From CAIZQW01 sp942493055 (GTDB lineage Bacteria; Verrucomicrobiota; Kiritimatiellia; RFP12; UBA1067), in assembly GCA_942493055.1 (NCBI GenBank), contig OW818680.1, forward strand, positions 744,001 to 808,000: DNA of 64,000 nt, given 5' to 3'. A model generated the notes under the pieces. The model searched no databases and was not told the origin of the DNA. It worked only from the letters and a program-made list of their open reading frames with translations. Below are positions 18,022-26,749 of this stretch, piece after piece; position 1 is the first letter of the stretch, and each line of letters starts with the position of its first letter. The translations under genes and the position numbers were made by a program.

Positions 18022-19086
18022 TTACTGCTCCACCCCGGGTGTGTGCTGGCCTATAGCCTCACTGAAATCGCCTTGTTTTTTGGCCGTCACCAGCCAATGC
18101 GGCATGGGAGGAGGCGCGGGGCGAGTCTCTGCGCTGCCAAATCCTGCTTCGCACAGCCACGCTTTCAGCTCATCATCTGAAAAGACCCAGCCGTGCTCTG
18201 TGGTCAGCGCCATGTTGAGCGCAAAAAGAGCAGAGAAGGCCGGGGACGTGTGTGTCGCATCAGTCATCATGTCCAAAATGAAGATCAAGCCCCCGGGCTT
18301 CAAGGCGCAAGAGGCCCGAGCCAGAATGTCGCGGATCTGTTCCGGGGACTCCTGATGCAGCGCGCCAAAAATGGTGACCGCATCATACGCTTCAGCCTCA
18401 TACGTGTCCTTGTGATAATCCCCTGCCCTGCAGGTGACACGGCTGGCCACATCCGATGCGCCGACCAGTTCCGCGGCAACTGCCGAAACGCCGGGCAAAT
18501 CAACAGTCACGCAGGTCAAACCCGGGTTGGCCCTGGCCATCATGACGGCGTAGGTCCCTGGCCCTCCCGCCAGATCCAGGACGCTTCTGCACCCGTTTAA
18601 GGGCAGCATCGGGATCACGTCACGTCCGATTCCCATGGCCCGGCCATGCATGGACATCACAAACCGCCTGGTCCGTGCCTTATCTTCCCCCAGGTGGATA
18701 TCCGGCGACTCGACAGGCTTGCCGGTTCGAACCAATTCAGCGGCTCGTCCCCAGGCCGGATAGACATCGCGATTATAGCGGATCGCGCGTGTTAAATCAT
18801 GGGGTGCGCCCGAGACAAGCGTCAGCAGCGTCGCGGACGGATTGGAGTAGACCCCCTCCTGCTTCTTCTCCATCAAGCCAATGGCGACACAGGCATCCAG
18901 CAGGAGACGCACACCGCGTTCATCCGCACCCATGCGTTGGGCGACGTTGGCCGCAGTGGCAGAGGCGCCCACTGACTGGACCACAGTAAACAGATCATGC
19001 TCAAGCGCAGCGAACAGCACAGCCGACCCATAGTAGGCGCTCGCCAAGGAAATAATCCCGGGAATTGAAAGGGCTTCGTTTTTCAT
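18022..19086 (-). CDS. SAM-dependent O-methyltransferase (acetylserotonin-OMT-like)
   Basis: A 354-residue protein of two parts. The N-terminal winged-helix dimerisation domain (about 1-100: YYGSAVLFAALEHDLF, ANVAQRMGADERGVRLLLDA) precedes a Rossmann methyltransferase domain with VLDLAGGPGTYAV as SAM motif I, the acidic VTVDLPGV, and a later GGLIFILDMM strand. This is the fold of O-methyltransferases acting on small phenolic or polyketide molecules; the substrate cannot be inferred. AGGAC precedes the ATG. It lies 7 bp after the NamZ-like gene and probably shares a transcript with it. Confidence 0.8.
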   Translation of the reverse strand: MKNEALSIPGIISLASAYYGSAVLFAALEHDLFTVVQSVGASATAANVAQRMGADERGVRLLLDACVAIGLMEKKQEGVYSNPSATLLTLVSGAPHDLTRAIRYNRDVYPAWGRAAELVRTGKPVESPDIHLGEDKARTRRFVMSMHGRAMGIGRDVIPMLPLNGCRSVLDLAGGPGTYAVMMARANPGLTCVTVDLPGVSAVAAELVGASDVASRVTCRAGDYHKDTYEAEAYDAVTIFGALHQESPEQIRDILARASCALKPGGLIFILDMMTDATHTSPAFSALFALNMALTTEHGWVFSDDELKAWLCEAGFGSAETRPAPPPMPHWLVTAKKQGDFSEAIGQHTPGVEQ

Positions 19087-19093
19087 AGTTGTC

Positions 19094-20245
19094 CTACTGG
19101 TAGATCAAGGCGGCTTGCCGCTCCTTCAAGAATGTCTTGCTGGCTGCTGCCCATTCACGTGAGAGCCGCGCACCTTGGCCAGCCATTAAGGTCCGGCGCG
19201 TCGCCTTTGTACCATACAATTTGTCGAACCATTCAAGACGTGCGCCGTCGTGCTTCCACACGCGCTTTGGGCCATAGCGCGCGGCCAGTGCCTGCAAAAT
19301 CAACACGGACGTCTTCACCGGCCTGAAACGAGCAGGGTCTGTGACGCACAGGCGAATGCCATCCAGTTCCACCCCTTGATAAGGCGCCACACCTGCGACA
19401 TAGCGATAGGGATGAAACGTGACGCCCGCCAGCCGCAGCTTTGTCAATGCCTGAGCGCAGCGCTCTGCCTCAATCCACGGGGCGCCCAGGACACGGAAGG
19501 CAAGATTGGTTCCGCGTCCGCAGTCGATACCGGGCAAGGCTTCTGAAAAGACCGTGGCGGCATAGCTCATTGCCGTTTCCCATGTCTTGATCCCGGGTGA
19601 AGGCGGCAACCAATCCGGACGCGTCCCCTCCCACCCTGCATCCGCACGGGTCCAGCCCTTCATGGGGACAACAGTCAGCTTGACCTTCAATGAGAGTTTC
19701 CTCACCATCCATTGGGCGACCTCTCCGGGGGTCATACCATAAACCAGGGGTAATGGGCACGGTGCAACAAAACTGGCAAACTGTTCATCCAGCATGGGGC
19801 CATCGACAACCTGCGGCAAAGGAATGGGGCGGTCAGTGACAATCACCTCGACGTCCGCTTCCGCGCACGCCTCCAGCATATTACGCAGCGTCGCAAGATA
19901 GGTGTAGCAGCGCACGCCGATGTCTTGCAAGTCACAGACCATCACCTCAATGCCTTTCAGCATCTCCTGGGTCGGCTTACGAAACTCGCCATAAAGCGAA
20001 TAGACAGGGATGTGCCAGTCCGGATGGATGCGGGAGGCCGTATGCTCCCCTGCTGACGCCTGACCGAAGAACCCGTGCTCCGGGCCATAGAGGGCAACGA
20101 GCTTCACGCCGCGCGCCCGATGCAGACATTGAGCAGATGTTGCGCCGTCCTTGAGGAGGGCCGCTTGGTGACTTAATAACCCCACCCGGCGATTTTTGAG
20201 CAATCGGAACGACATCGATTTTAAAAATTCGATTCCGACTTGCAT
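19094..20245 (-). CDS. DUF1343 family protein, NamZ-like exo-beta-N-acetylmuramidase
   Basis: 383 residues with family hallmarks: R-R-V-G-L-L-S-H-Q near the N-terminus, YGPEHGFFG at 53-61, VCDLQDIGVRCYTY, and TDRPIPLPQVVDGPML. DUF1343 includes NamZ, which removes terminal MurNAc from peptidoglycan fragments. No signal peptide is evident at the ATG at 20245, so if it is NamZ-like it would act in the cytoplasm on imported or recycled muropeptides, or be secreted by a route not visible here. It starts 4 bp after the parvulin gene. Confidence 0.82.
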   Translation of the reverse strand: MQVGIEFLKSMSFRLLKNRRVGLLSHQAALLKDGATSAQCLHRARGVKLVALYGPEHGFFGQASAGEHTASRIHPDWHIPVYSLYGEFRKPTQEMLKGIEVMVCDLQDIGVRCYTYLATLRNMLEACAEADVEVIVTDRPIPLPQVVDGPMLDEQFASFVAPCPLPLVYGMTPGEVAQWMVRKLSLKVKLTVVPMKGWTRADAGWEGTRPDWLPPSPGIKTWETAMSYAATVFSEALPGIDCGRGTNLAFRVLGAPWIEAERCAQALTKLRLAGVTFHPYRYVAGVAPYQGVELDGIRLCVTDPARFRPVKTSVLILQALAARYGPKRVWKHDGARLEWFDKLYGTKATRRTLMAGQGARLSREWAAASKTFLKERQAALIYQ

Positions 20246-20249
20246 GACT

Positions 20250-21269
20250 TTACTTGCCGTCGTCTGTGAACTTCATATCCGGGAAGAGCGAACAGTCGAT
20301 CTTCGCCTGAGCCTTCAGTTCCTCAAACATCTTCTTGCACCCGCGCTGATAGTGCGTCTTATACAACATGGTCGCAAGCTTTGTACGGTCATCCGAGAGA
20401 CGGCGGAGCAGGATATGCAGCACGCGGACCGTCTCCGGAACAGCCGGGACTGCATTCTTGGCGGGCTGAGCCTTGTTGTGCGCCACAACCTTCGCCAGAT
20501 GATACCCATACTTGGTCTCGAAAACAGGGCTGATGTCACCCACCTTCAATTTGAACACGACGTCTTCAAAGGCTTTGTCCAGCTTTCCACGGCTAAACTC
20601 GCCTAAGTCCCCGCCCTTCTTTGCGCTCGTACAATCCGAGACATTCTTTGCGACATCTTCAAAGGCGGCGCCGCTGACAATCTGCTGACGGATGGTCTCC
20701 AACTTGGCGCGCTTCAGCTCATTCGTCACGGCAATCGTGACGGCAATCTCTTCAACTTCCTTATCGCTGACACGGATCTTCTTTTGAACCTCCTGGTTCA
20801 GCAATTTTTCAATGATCAGTCCGTCCTGGAAGTCACGCCACATGATTTCTGGCGCCTGCGGCCCGTTGTTGAAGAATGCATTGGTGTTGGAGTTCCGCTT
20901 CGAGAGCGAGAAGGCCAATTGCTGCAAGCCGAGGTTCCGTTCGCTATCACTGATCGTGATCTTCAGGCGGTCCGCCTCATCCAGCATCACGGTCTTATAG
21001 ACAAAGGCGCCAACTGCTTTTTTACGATAAAATTCCTTTGCTTGCCCTAACATATTCGAGGCAAACATCAGGTGCTCCTCTTCCATGGCATACTTCAGAT
21101 ACCCGTCGGCACGCTTGCTCATCTCCTTGAAGAGCAAGGGCTTCCCATTCACGGTCGCAACAACGGTTGCCGCGGGGAGATCTCCTGGCGCAACCTTCTC
21201 CTTCTCCTTGCAGCCTGAGAAAGCACCCATGAGCACGCACATCGCCACCATCCATTTGTAACCTGTCAT
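20250..21269 (-). CDS. PpiC/SurA-type peptidyl-prolyl isomerase lipoprotein
   Basis: A 339-residue lipoprotein: signal then FSGC with Cys20. Residues about 30-180 form a SurA/PrsA-like chaperone helix region, and about 185-265 hold a parvulin domain with CTSAKKGGDLGEFSRGKL and KVGDISPVFETKYGYHLAKV. It would assist folding of exported proteins in the periplasm. The 80-residue C-terminal tail resumes a helical chaperone pattern (VRVLHILLRR). It follows fabH by 30 bp and precedes the NamZ-like gene by 4 bp, so it belongs to an envelope-related operon. Confidence 0.85.
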   Translation of the reverse strand: MTGYKWMVAMCVLMGAFSGCKEKEKVAPGDLPAATVVATVNGKPLLFKEMSKRADGYLKYAMEEEHLMFASNMLGQAKEFYRKKAVGAFVYKTVMLDEADRLKITISDSERNLGLQQLAFSLSKRNSNTNAFFNNGPQAPEIMWRDFQDGLIIEKLLNQEVQKKIRVSDKEVEEIAVTIAVTNELKRAKLETIRQQIVSGAAFEDVAKNVSDCTSAKKGGDLGEFSRGKLDKAFEDVVFKLKVGDISPVFETKYGYHLAKVVAHNKAQPAKNAVPAVPETVRVLHILLRRLSDDRTKLATMLYKTHYQRGCKKMFEELKAQAKIDCSLFPDMKFTDDGK

Positions 21270-21299
21270 ATGAGCCCTTTCTAAGCCATTCGCAGGGTG

Positions 21300-22265
21300 T
21301 TAAACCTGGAACAGCATTCCGCCCCATGTCAATCCAGCGCCAAAGCCGACCAAAGCAATATAATCACCCTGCTTGAAGAGCCCTTCACGGCTCATCTGCG
21401 CCAAGGCGAGTGGGATGGTTGCAGCCGACGTATTCGCCAGTTCGGAGATGTTAATATAGAAACGGTTCACGTCAATCTCGAGACGGCGAGCCGCAGCATC
21501 CAAAATACGGAAATTAGCCTGATGCGGCACGACCCAGCGGATCTGGTCAAGCGCCACCCCCTGCTTTTTCGCCAGCTCACGGATCACCTCTTCACAGGCC
21601 TTCACGGCAAAATTAAAGACCTTTTTCCCGTCCATGTGCAAATACCCCGGAGGCGTATGAGCCGTTCTGGGATGACGATACCCGCCTTCACAATAGAGGA
21701 CACGTTCGCCCCCGCCATCGGAGCGCAAAAAGGACTGTAACAGCCCGCCGGGACGATCCTCTGCCTTGAGCACGACAGCTCCTGCGCCGTCACCGAAGAG
21801 GACGCACGAGTTGCGGTCCGTCCAGTCGACCGTCCGCGTCATGACATCCGCGCCCACCACCACGATCGGACGGGGGTCCAAGATCATCATGGAGCGCGCA
21901 ACCTGCATCCCGTAAGCAAAGCCGGTACACGCGGAGAGCACATCGAAAGCACCCGCATTGACCGCCCCGATCCGATGCTGGACCAGACACGCACACGAGG
22001 GGAAAACATTATAGTCGGGGGTGCTAGTCGCGACAATCACCATCCCGATCTCTTCTGGCTTGACACCCGACATCTTCAGGGCCTCTTCCGCCGCCTTGGT
22101 CGCCAGGGTCGACGAACTCTCGTTCTTATTGGCCATGTAACGCGAGCGAATGCCGGTATGCGACACAATCCACTCGTCTGTCGTGTCGATGGTCTTCGGG
22201 AGCTCATCGTTTGTCACCTTACGCTCAGGCAACCCTGCTCCGAATCCAGCTATGTGAATATTCAT
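21300..22265 (-). CDS. fabH: Beta-ketoacyl-ACP synthase III
   Basis: A 321-residue enzyme that condenses an acyl-CoA with malonyl-ACP to start fatty-acid synthesis. The catalytic triad is visible: Cys113 in LSACTGF, His248 in VPHQAN and Asn278 in ANTSAATIP. The start matters: two in-frame ATGs lie at 22271 and 22265, and the AAGGAA site (22272-22277) directly abuts the first but is 6-7 nt from the second, so 22265 is used. No other fatty-acid genes are adjacent; the neighbours concern the envelope. Confidence 0.95.
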   Translation of the reverse strand: MNIHIAGFGAGLPERKVTNDELPKTIDTTDEWIVSHTGIRSRYMANKNESSSTLATKAAEEALKMSGVKPEEIGMVIVATSTPDYNVFPSCACLVQHRIGAVNAGAFDVLSACTGFAYGMQVARSMMILDPRPIVVVGADVMTRTVDWTDRNSCVLFGDGAGAVVLKAEDRPGGLLQSFLRSDGGGERVLYCEGGYRHPRTAHTPPGYLHMDGKKVFNFAVKACEEVIRELAKKQGVALDQIRWVVPHQANFRILDAAARRLEIDVNRFYINISELANTSAATIPLALAQMSREGLFKQGDYIALVGFGAGLTWGGMLFQV

Positions 22266-22349
22266 ACCCATTTCCTTAATTTAAAAAATGAAGATAAAAG
22301 TTTATCAAATGCGCTTAAAAATTACAAGATGACACTTCCCACAATTTTG

Positions 22350-24380
22350 TCACTGTATCAGCGTGCGATAGCGTACACATTGATACGTCTCGACGCAACC
22401 CCGAAGATCCTCATAGACATCCTGCGGGATCTTCCCCTCGACACGCTGCAACCACGCGTCCCAACTTTCGCTCTCCCGACGTCGCAAGACCGCTGGAACG
22501 CTCTTTTTCATACGCTTGTGCATCTGTCGTACCAACTGGAGACGATATCGCTCGTGAGGCGTCAGCCGCAACTGCCGGCGCCAGCGGCGCCACCCCATCC
22601 AGCCGCAGGCGGCCAGCATACACCCCCACCCCAGGGGTGTCCGGAGCAGATGATAAAACAGATCGAAGCACCAGAGTCCGGCATCGGCAATCACCACAAG
22701 GAAATTGGCCGTCTTCAGCCATACAATCAGACGCGACCATCCCGTAAGCGCTCGATCCAGCAGCCGCCTCAGCAAATGCGCCCCGCTGTACGCAGAGGGC
22801 TGCCCAGCCGCAGGCGTCGGATCAAGGATCAGCCACTGCTTTTGTTCGCCATCCCACAGCTCAACCCAGGAATGGCCTTCGCGCTCCCGCACCATCCACC
22901 GCTTCAGCCACGGATCATAGCCGAAGGAGGCATAGCCGCCGACCACCCGTGCCGGGACACCCCGCGCGCGCAGCATCAGCGCAGCAGCACTTGCAAAGTG
23001 GACACAGAACCCTTCACGCTTTTCCATGAACGGAATCAACGGATCTGAACTCCCGGTTAAATTCACATCCAGCCGATAGTTAAAGGTATTCTGGAAATAG
23101 CGCTCCAGCACCTTGCCCGCATCGACCGCATTGGTGGCTGCCAGCAAGCCGTCGCACGAGGCCACCCAGTTCGATATACTCCCCGACAAACGAGACGGGA
23201 GCGCCAGATAGGCCAGATTCGTTACGCCCTCCGGCAGCGGATAGGCATGGCTTGGGACCTGCCCCACAGGCACAGCGACATCATAGCGTGCAGGAATGAT
23301 ATTGTCCGACGTCACCATTCCATTGTCATCGGTCACATAGTCCCTGCCCTCACAAGTCAAGGCCCGTGCGTGTCCAGGCAGGCAGAAGGCTTGAAGCAAG
23401 AGCGGCGCATGGACTTCAAAACGCCAGATGTTCCGGGGCACCTCATCAAGCCCACTGGACGGCACCAAAGGATACGTGCTTCGCCGCCCCACTGCTTCAT
23501 TCGGACGCGGAATCAACTCGCGTGTCTGCTTGGGCAGGACCCACCGTCCCTTCGAATAGGTCATGTAGACCACTTCACGCAAATACCCAGGAACTTCCGA
23601 TCCCTGAATCAGCATCACGAGCCGCATACGCTTGTCGAAGTTCTTGGGAAGCCGTTGCGTCAAGGAGAGGTCCCCACCTCGGGTGTTCGTACGCAGCGAG
23701 CGCGTGACCAACCCCAGCATCTGTTTTTGAACAAACACGATACTCTGCTCTACAGGACTCCGGAGGCCGAGCCCGATCAGCAACATCAGCCCCAGCAAGC
23801 CATAGCGCAAACCGATTTCACGCCAGAAGGGTATGGGACGCTGGTCGTGCGCAGTCGGTCGCAGCAGTTGACTGAGCTGGTCAAAGGTTGTCGCTAAAAT
23901 AAGAAACCCGATCATCAGGATGCTCCAGGTGCCGTTCACCAGCTTGTCGCCTACTTCAGCCCGACTCAGGATGAGCATGATCATCGGCAATACGCTGACA
24001 AGTATCGTTGAAACGCCCGGCCCCTCTAATCTGAAAAAAAGCGTGGAAACACCCACCGCGTAAAAGGCGGTAATCAAGCGATCCAGGATGTGGTCGTAAT
24101 AATAGACGTTGTTTTCAGGGGGGATCAGACGCGCCACATTCGCAGCAAACAAAATCACCGTGATCCCCACCCACGTCCAAACAATCCAGCGGGTGACCGT
24201 CGGCAGCGTGCGCGGCAGGAGGAAGGCCACCCCCGCTAATATGCAGGTCATGATGAAGAGCCCCTGGTTGCCGCCCCGGCAATACCACCAGGCAGACCAC
24301 GCCAACACGGAGAAGGCCGATGCCACAACCCAGCGGCTGCGCTTTTCGCCCTTCACAAACTCTTTTTTCGTCTTTCCCAT
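22350..24380 (-). CDS. TgpA-like membrane transglutaminase-domain protein
   Basis: 676 residues. The first ~240 residues hold about six to eight membrane helices (DUF3488-like). A periplasmic region follows with a transglutaminase/protease core: Cys in EGFCVHFASA, His in REGHSWVELW and Asp in LILDPTP form the triad. A further hydrophobic segment and a soluble basic C-terminal part (DUF4129-like) end the protein. With DUF58 and MoxR just upstream this is the widespread MoxR-DUF58-TgpA module, thought to act in envelope processes; the substrate is unknown. Confidence 0.9.
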   Translation of the reverse strand: MGKTKKEFVKGEKRSRWVVASAFSVLAWSAWWYCRGGNQGLFIMTCILAGVAFLLPRTLPTVTRWIVWTWVGITVILFAANVARLIPPENNVYYYDHILDRLITAFYAVGVSTLFFRLEGPGVSTILVSVLPMIMLILSRAEVGDKLVNGTWSILMIGFLILATTFDQLSQLLRPTAHDQRPIPFWREIGLRYGLLGLMLLIGLGLRSPVEQSIVFVQKQMLGLVTRSLRTNTRGGDLSLTQRLPKNFDKRMRLVMLIQGSEVPGYLREVVYMTYSKGRWVLPKQTRELIPRPNEAVGRRSTYPLVPSSGLDEVPRNIWRFEVHAPLLLQAFCLPGHARALTCEGRDYVTDDNGMVTSDNIIPARYDVAVPVGQVPSHAYPLPEGVTNLAYLALPSRLSGSISNWVASCDGLLAATNAVDAGKVLERYFQNTFNYRLDVNLTGSSDPLIPFMEKREGFCVHFASAAALMLRARGVPARVVGGYASFGYDPWLKRWMVREREGHSWVELWDGEQKQWLILDPTPAAGQPSAYSGAHLLRRLLDRALTGWSRLIVWLKTANFLVVIADAGLWCFDLFYHLLRTPLGWGCMLAACGWMGWRRWRRQLRLTPHERYRLQLVRQMHKRMKKSVPAVLRRRESESWDAWLQRVEGKIPQDVYEDLRGCVETYQCVRYRTLIQ

Positions 24381-24385
24381 AGCGT

Positions 24386-25684
24386 TTATAACCTGGCCAC
24401 CTCCCCGCGAAGAATGGCGCGCGCACTGAGGCAGAGCACCTCAGCCGGCAGATCCAGCGGACGCTTTCCGTCCGGCGTAATCAAGACGGCTTTCACGCCG
24501 ATGCCCCACATGTGAACACGTTGAACAAGCTCCTCGCGTTTCGGATTCCACACTGTAAAGAGGAGACAGACGCTCTGAATCAAGCTGATTTCTTCAAAGA
24601 GCACGGGCTCCAGTTGCGCGAGCGTATCCGCCGTGCTCGACTCGATCCCGGCCAAAATATCGAGCACCTCCTCAAGATAGCCGATACGTCCGGAACTTAC
24701 AAAGCGAAAGAGATTAGGTCCGGCCACGAGCAACTCCAATACGCGGTCAGTCACTGAAAGCGCATCAGCGATCGATGCCGCGAGCGAAAGCGCCGCTTCG
24801 ACAGGATCGTCCTTGCGCAAGAGACCCTGGATACTGTTGTCGCGCCACCAGCTACTCTGCGTATCCACCAGCAACGCCGTCCGTGAAAGTCCTTCGGACT
24901 GGTATTCCTTGACCACCGGAAAGCCCAGGCGCGCCGAGGAACGCGGATGGACATGCCTCAAGGAGTCTCCATCCCGGAATTCGCGGCAACCATGAAATTC
25001 GTAGGCCTCGCGGGAGCGCTCCTGGCTGGCAGCCAGTTCGTTCTTGTTCCGGTTTCCGAGCGGAATATCCAACTCCTGCAGGCGCGCATATTTGGGATAG
25101 ACCATCAAGGTGCGCACCTGCCTCTGCGTCTCGCCCCAGCGCCAGAGGCCACAGGGGTAATCCGTATCCCAGCGAAGGGCAGGCAAGGTGTATACGCCCC
25201 TGATCCGAGCCTGTCCCATTCCTCGAATGGTTTCAGTCTCCCCCGGATATAACACAGCGCAATGGGCACGCCGGATCAGCAAATGGGTGATGGCTGAAAA
25301 GAGGACCGTATCGACATCCAGACTCCGTGCTGCACGTCTGCCACGGTTATAAAGCCTGTAGCTTGTCGTAAAGGTGCTGCCCGCCTCCACACGGTGGGGT
25401 AAGGAGGCCTCCACCTCTATTCCCGGAAAGCGTATCAAGCCGATCGCCATGCAGGAGAGCATCCAGGCGAGCAACAGATAGCTGACCTGAAAAGAACGGT
25501 CTTCGTAGCCCGTCAGCATAATTAAAAAAGTGGGCGAGATCCCGATCACCCCCACAAAGATAAGACGGACCGTCAGATGCGCCACCACCCAGTAATAAAC
25601 CCAGTGAAGCCAGGGGAAGCGTTCAACAGCCGGGACCTGACGTCCATGCAGATAACCAACAGGCGGTATCCCAGTTCGACTCAT
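24386..25684 (-). CDS. DUF58-domain protein of the MoxR/transglutaminase module
   Basis: A 432-residue protein with two membrane helices near residues 35-85, then a beta-rich region and a DUF58 core: REFRDGDSLRHVHPRSSARL and VVKEYQSEG match the DUF58 signature, with HVHP in place of the more usual I-x-W. A vWA-like strand LLVDTQSSW follows, so a metal-dependent adhesion site is possible. GGGAA lies about 7 nt before the ATG. It is 23 bp downstream of moxR and 5 bp before the transglutaminase gene. Confidence 0.88.
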   Translation of the reverse strand: MSRTGIPPVGYLHGRQVPAVERFPWLHWVYYWVVAHLTVRLIFVGVIGISPTFLIMLTGYEDRSFQVSYLLLAWMLSCMAIGLIRFPGIEVEASLPHRVEAGSTFTTSYRLYNRGRRAARSLDVDTVLFSAITHLLIRRAHCAVLYPGETETIRGMGQARIRGVYTLPALRWDTDYPCGLWRWGETQRQVRTLMVYPKYARLQELDIPLGNRNKNELAASQERSREAYEFHGCREFRDGDSLRHVHPRSSARLGFPVVKEYQSEGLSRTALLVDTQSSWWRDNSIQGLLRKDDPVEAALSLAASIADALSVTDRVLELLVAGPNLFRFVSSGRIGYLEEVLDILAGIESSTADTLAQLEPVLFEEISLIQSVCLLFTVWNPKREELVQRVHMWGIGVKAVLITPDGKRPLDLPAEVLCLSARAILRGEVARL

Positions 25685-25707
25685 GCGTATTCCCGTTTTT
25701 GCGTAGC

Positions 25708-26646
25708 TTAGCCGGGCACGGCTTCCGCGCGCACGATTTCCTCAACCACAGCCTCCCCAAGCAAGCCGCCATGCCGCGCCTTAAGATCCACCAGCAGGCG
25801 ATGCGACAGCACAGGGACAGCCAATTCTTGGACATCGTTCGGGCGGACATGGTCACGTCCCCTCAGATAAGCCAAGGCCTGAGCGCATCGCCGCAAATCC
25901 AGCGCGCCGCGCGGACTTGCGCCCAGGCGCAGGCGCGGATCCTTTCGCGTACGTGCCACCAGCCTGACGATATACTCCAAGACCGACTGCTCCACGTCGA
26001 CATCCTTGACCCTCTCTTGCAACGCCAGCAACGATGGGGCATCCATCACCGGCACCACAGCATGAAGCGGGTGCTCATGTTCCTGATCATGCAACAGACG
26101 CAACTCGTCCGCGAGCAACGGATAGCCCAAGGAAATTTTCATGCAGAAGCGATCCAACTGGGCCTCAGGCAGCGGATAGGTCCCGTTGTGTTCAATCGGA
26201 TTCTGCGTGGCGATGACCAGGAAAGGACTCGGCAAGAGACGCGACTCGCCTTCCGTCGTCACTTGCCGTTCGCTCATGGCCTCCAGCAAGGCAGACTGCG
26301 TCCGCGGCGAGGCGCGGTTGATTTCATCAGCCAGCACGATATTCGCATGGACAGGCCCGGGACGGAAAGTGAAGGTGCCATTGGCAGCAGAATAGATCAT
26401 CCCCCCGACAATGTCGGTCGGCAGGAGGTCCGGTGTAAACTGAATGCGTGAAAACTTCGCCTTCAACGAAAGCGCCAAGGCTTTTGCCAGCGTCGTCTTC
26501 CCCGTTCCAGGCACATCCTCGATCAGGACATGCCCATCTGCCAGCAATGCCACGAGCAACAGGTCAATGACACCCTCTTTGCCCCGGATTACCCGCCCCA
26601 AGTTCGCCTTCAGCTTCGCCAATAAATCGCCGTGTTCTGTGTCCAT
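25708..26646 (-). CDS. MoxR-family AAA+ ATPase
   Basis: A 312-residue AAA+ protein. Walker A is VPGTGKTT (about 45-52), Walker B/DEXX is VLADEINRA, followed by SPRTQSALLEAMSERQVT, sensor ATQNPIEHNGTYPLPEAQLDRF, and the C-terminal lid with GASPRGALDL. MoxR ATPases act as chaperones that assemble or activate a partner, commonly one carrying a vWA domain, which here could be the adjacent DUF58 protein. It opens the moxR-DUF58-TgpA transcript. Confidence 0.93.
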   Translation of the reverse strand: MDTEHGDLLAKLKANLGRVIRGKEGVIDLLLVALLADGHVLIEDVPGTGKTTLAKALALSLKAKFSRIQFTPDLLPTDIVGGMIYSAANGTFTFRPGPVHANIVLADEINRASPRTQSALLEAMSERQVTTEGESRLLPSPFLVIATQNPIEHNGTYPLPEAQLDRFCMKISLGYPLLADELRLLHDQEHEHPLHAVVPVMDAPSLLALQERVKDVDVEQSVLEYIVRLVARTRKDPRLRLGASPRGALDLRRCAQALAYLRGRDHVRPNDVQELAVPVLSHRLLVDLKARHGGLLGEAVVEEIVRAEAVPG

Positions 26647-26749
26647 GCTTACCCCTTTAATAATGTTTTCGAATCATATCACAGGCACTTCACGCCCGCG
26701 AGGCTTTTGTCTTACTGGGCTTGAACCAAGTTGTTCATAAAACCCGCCT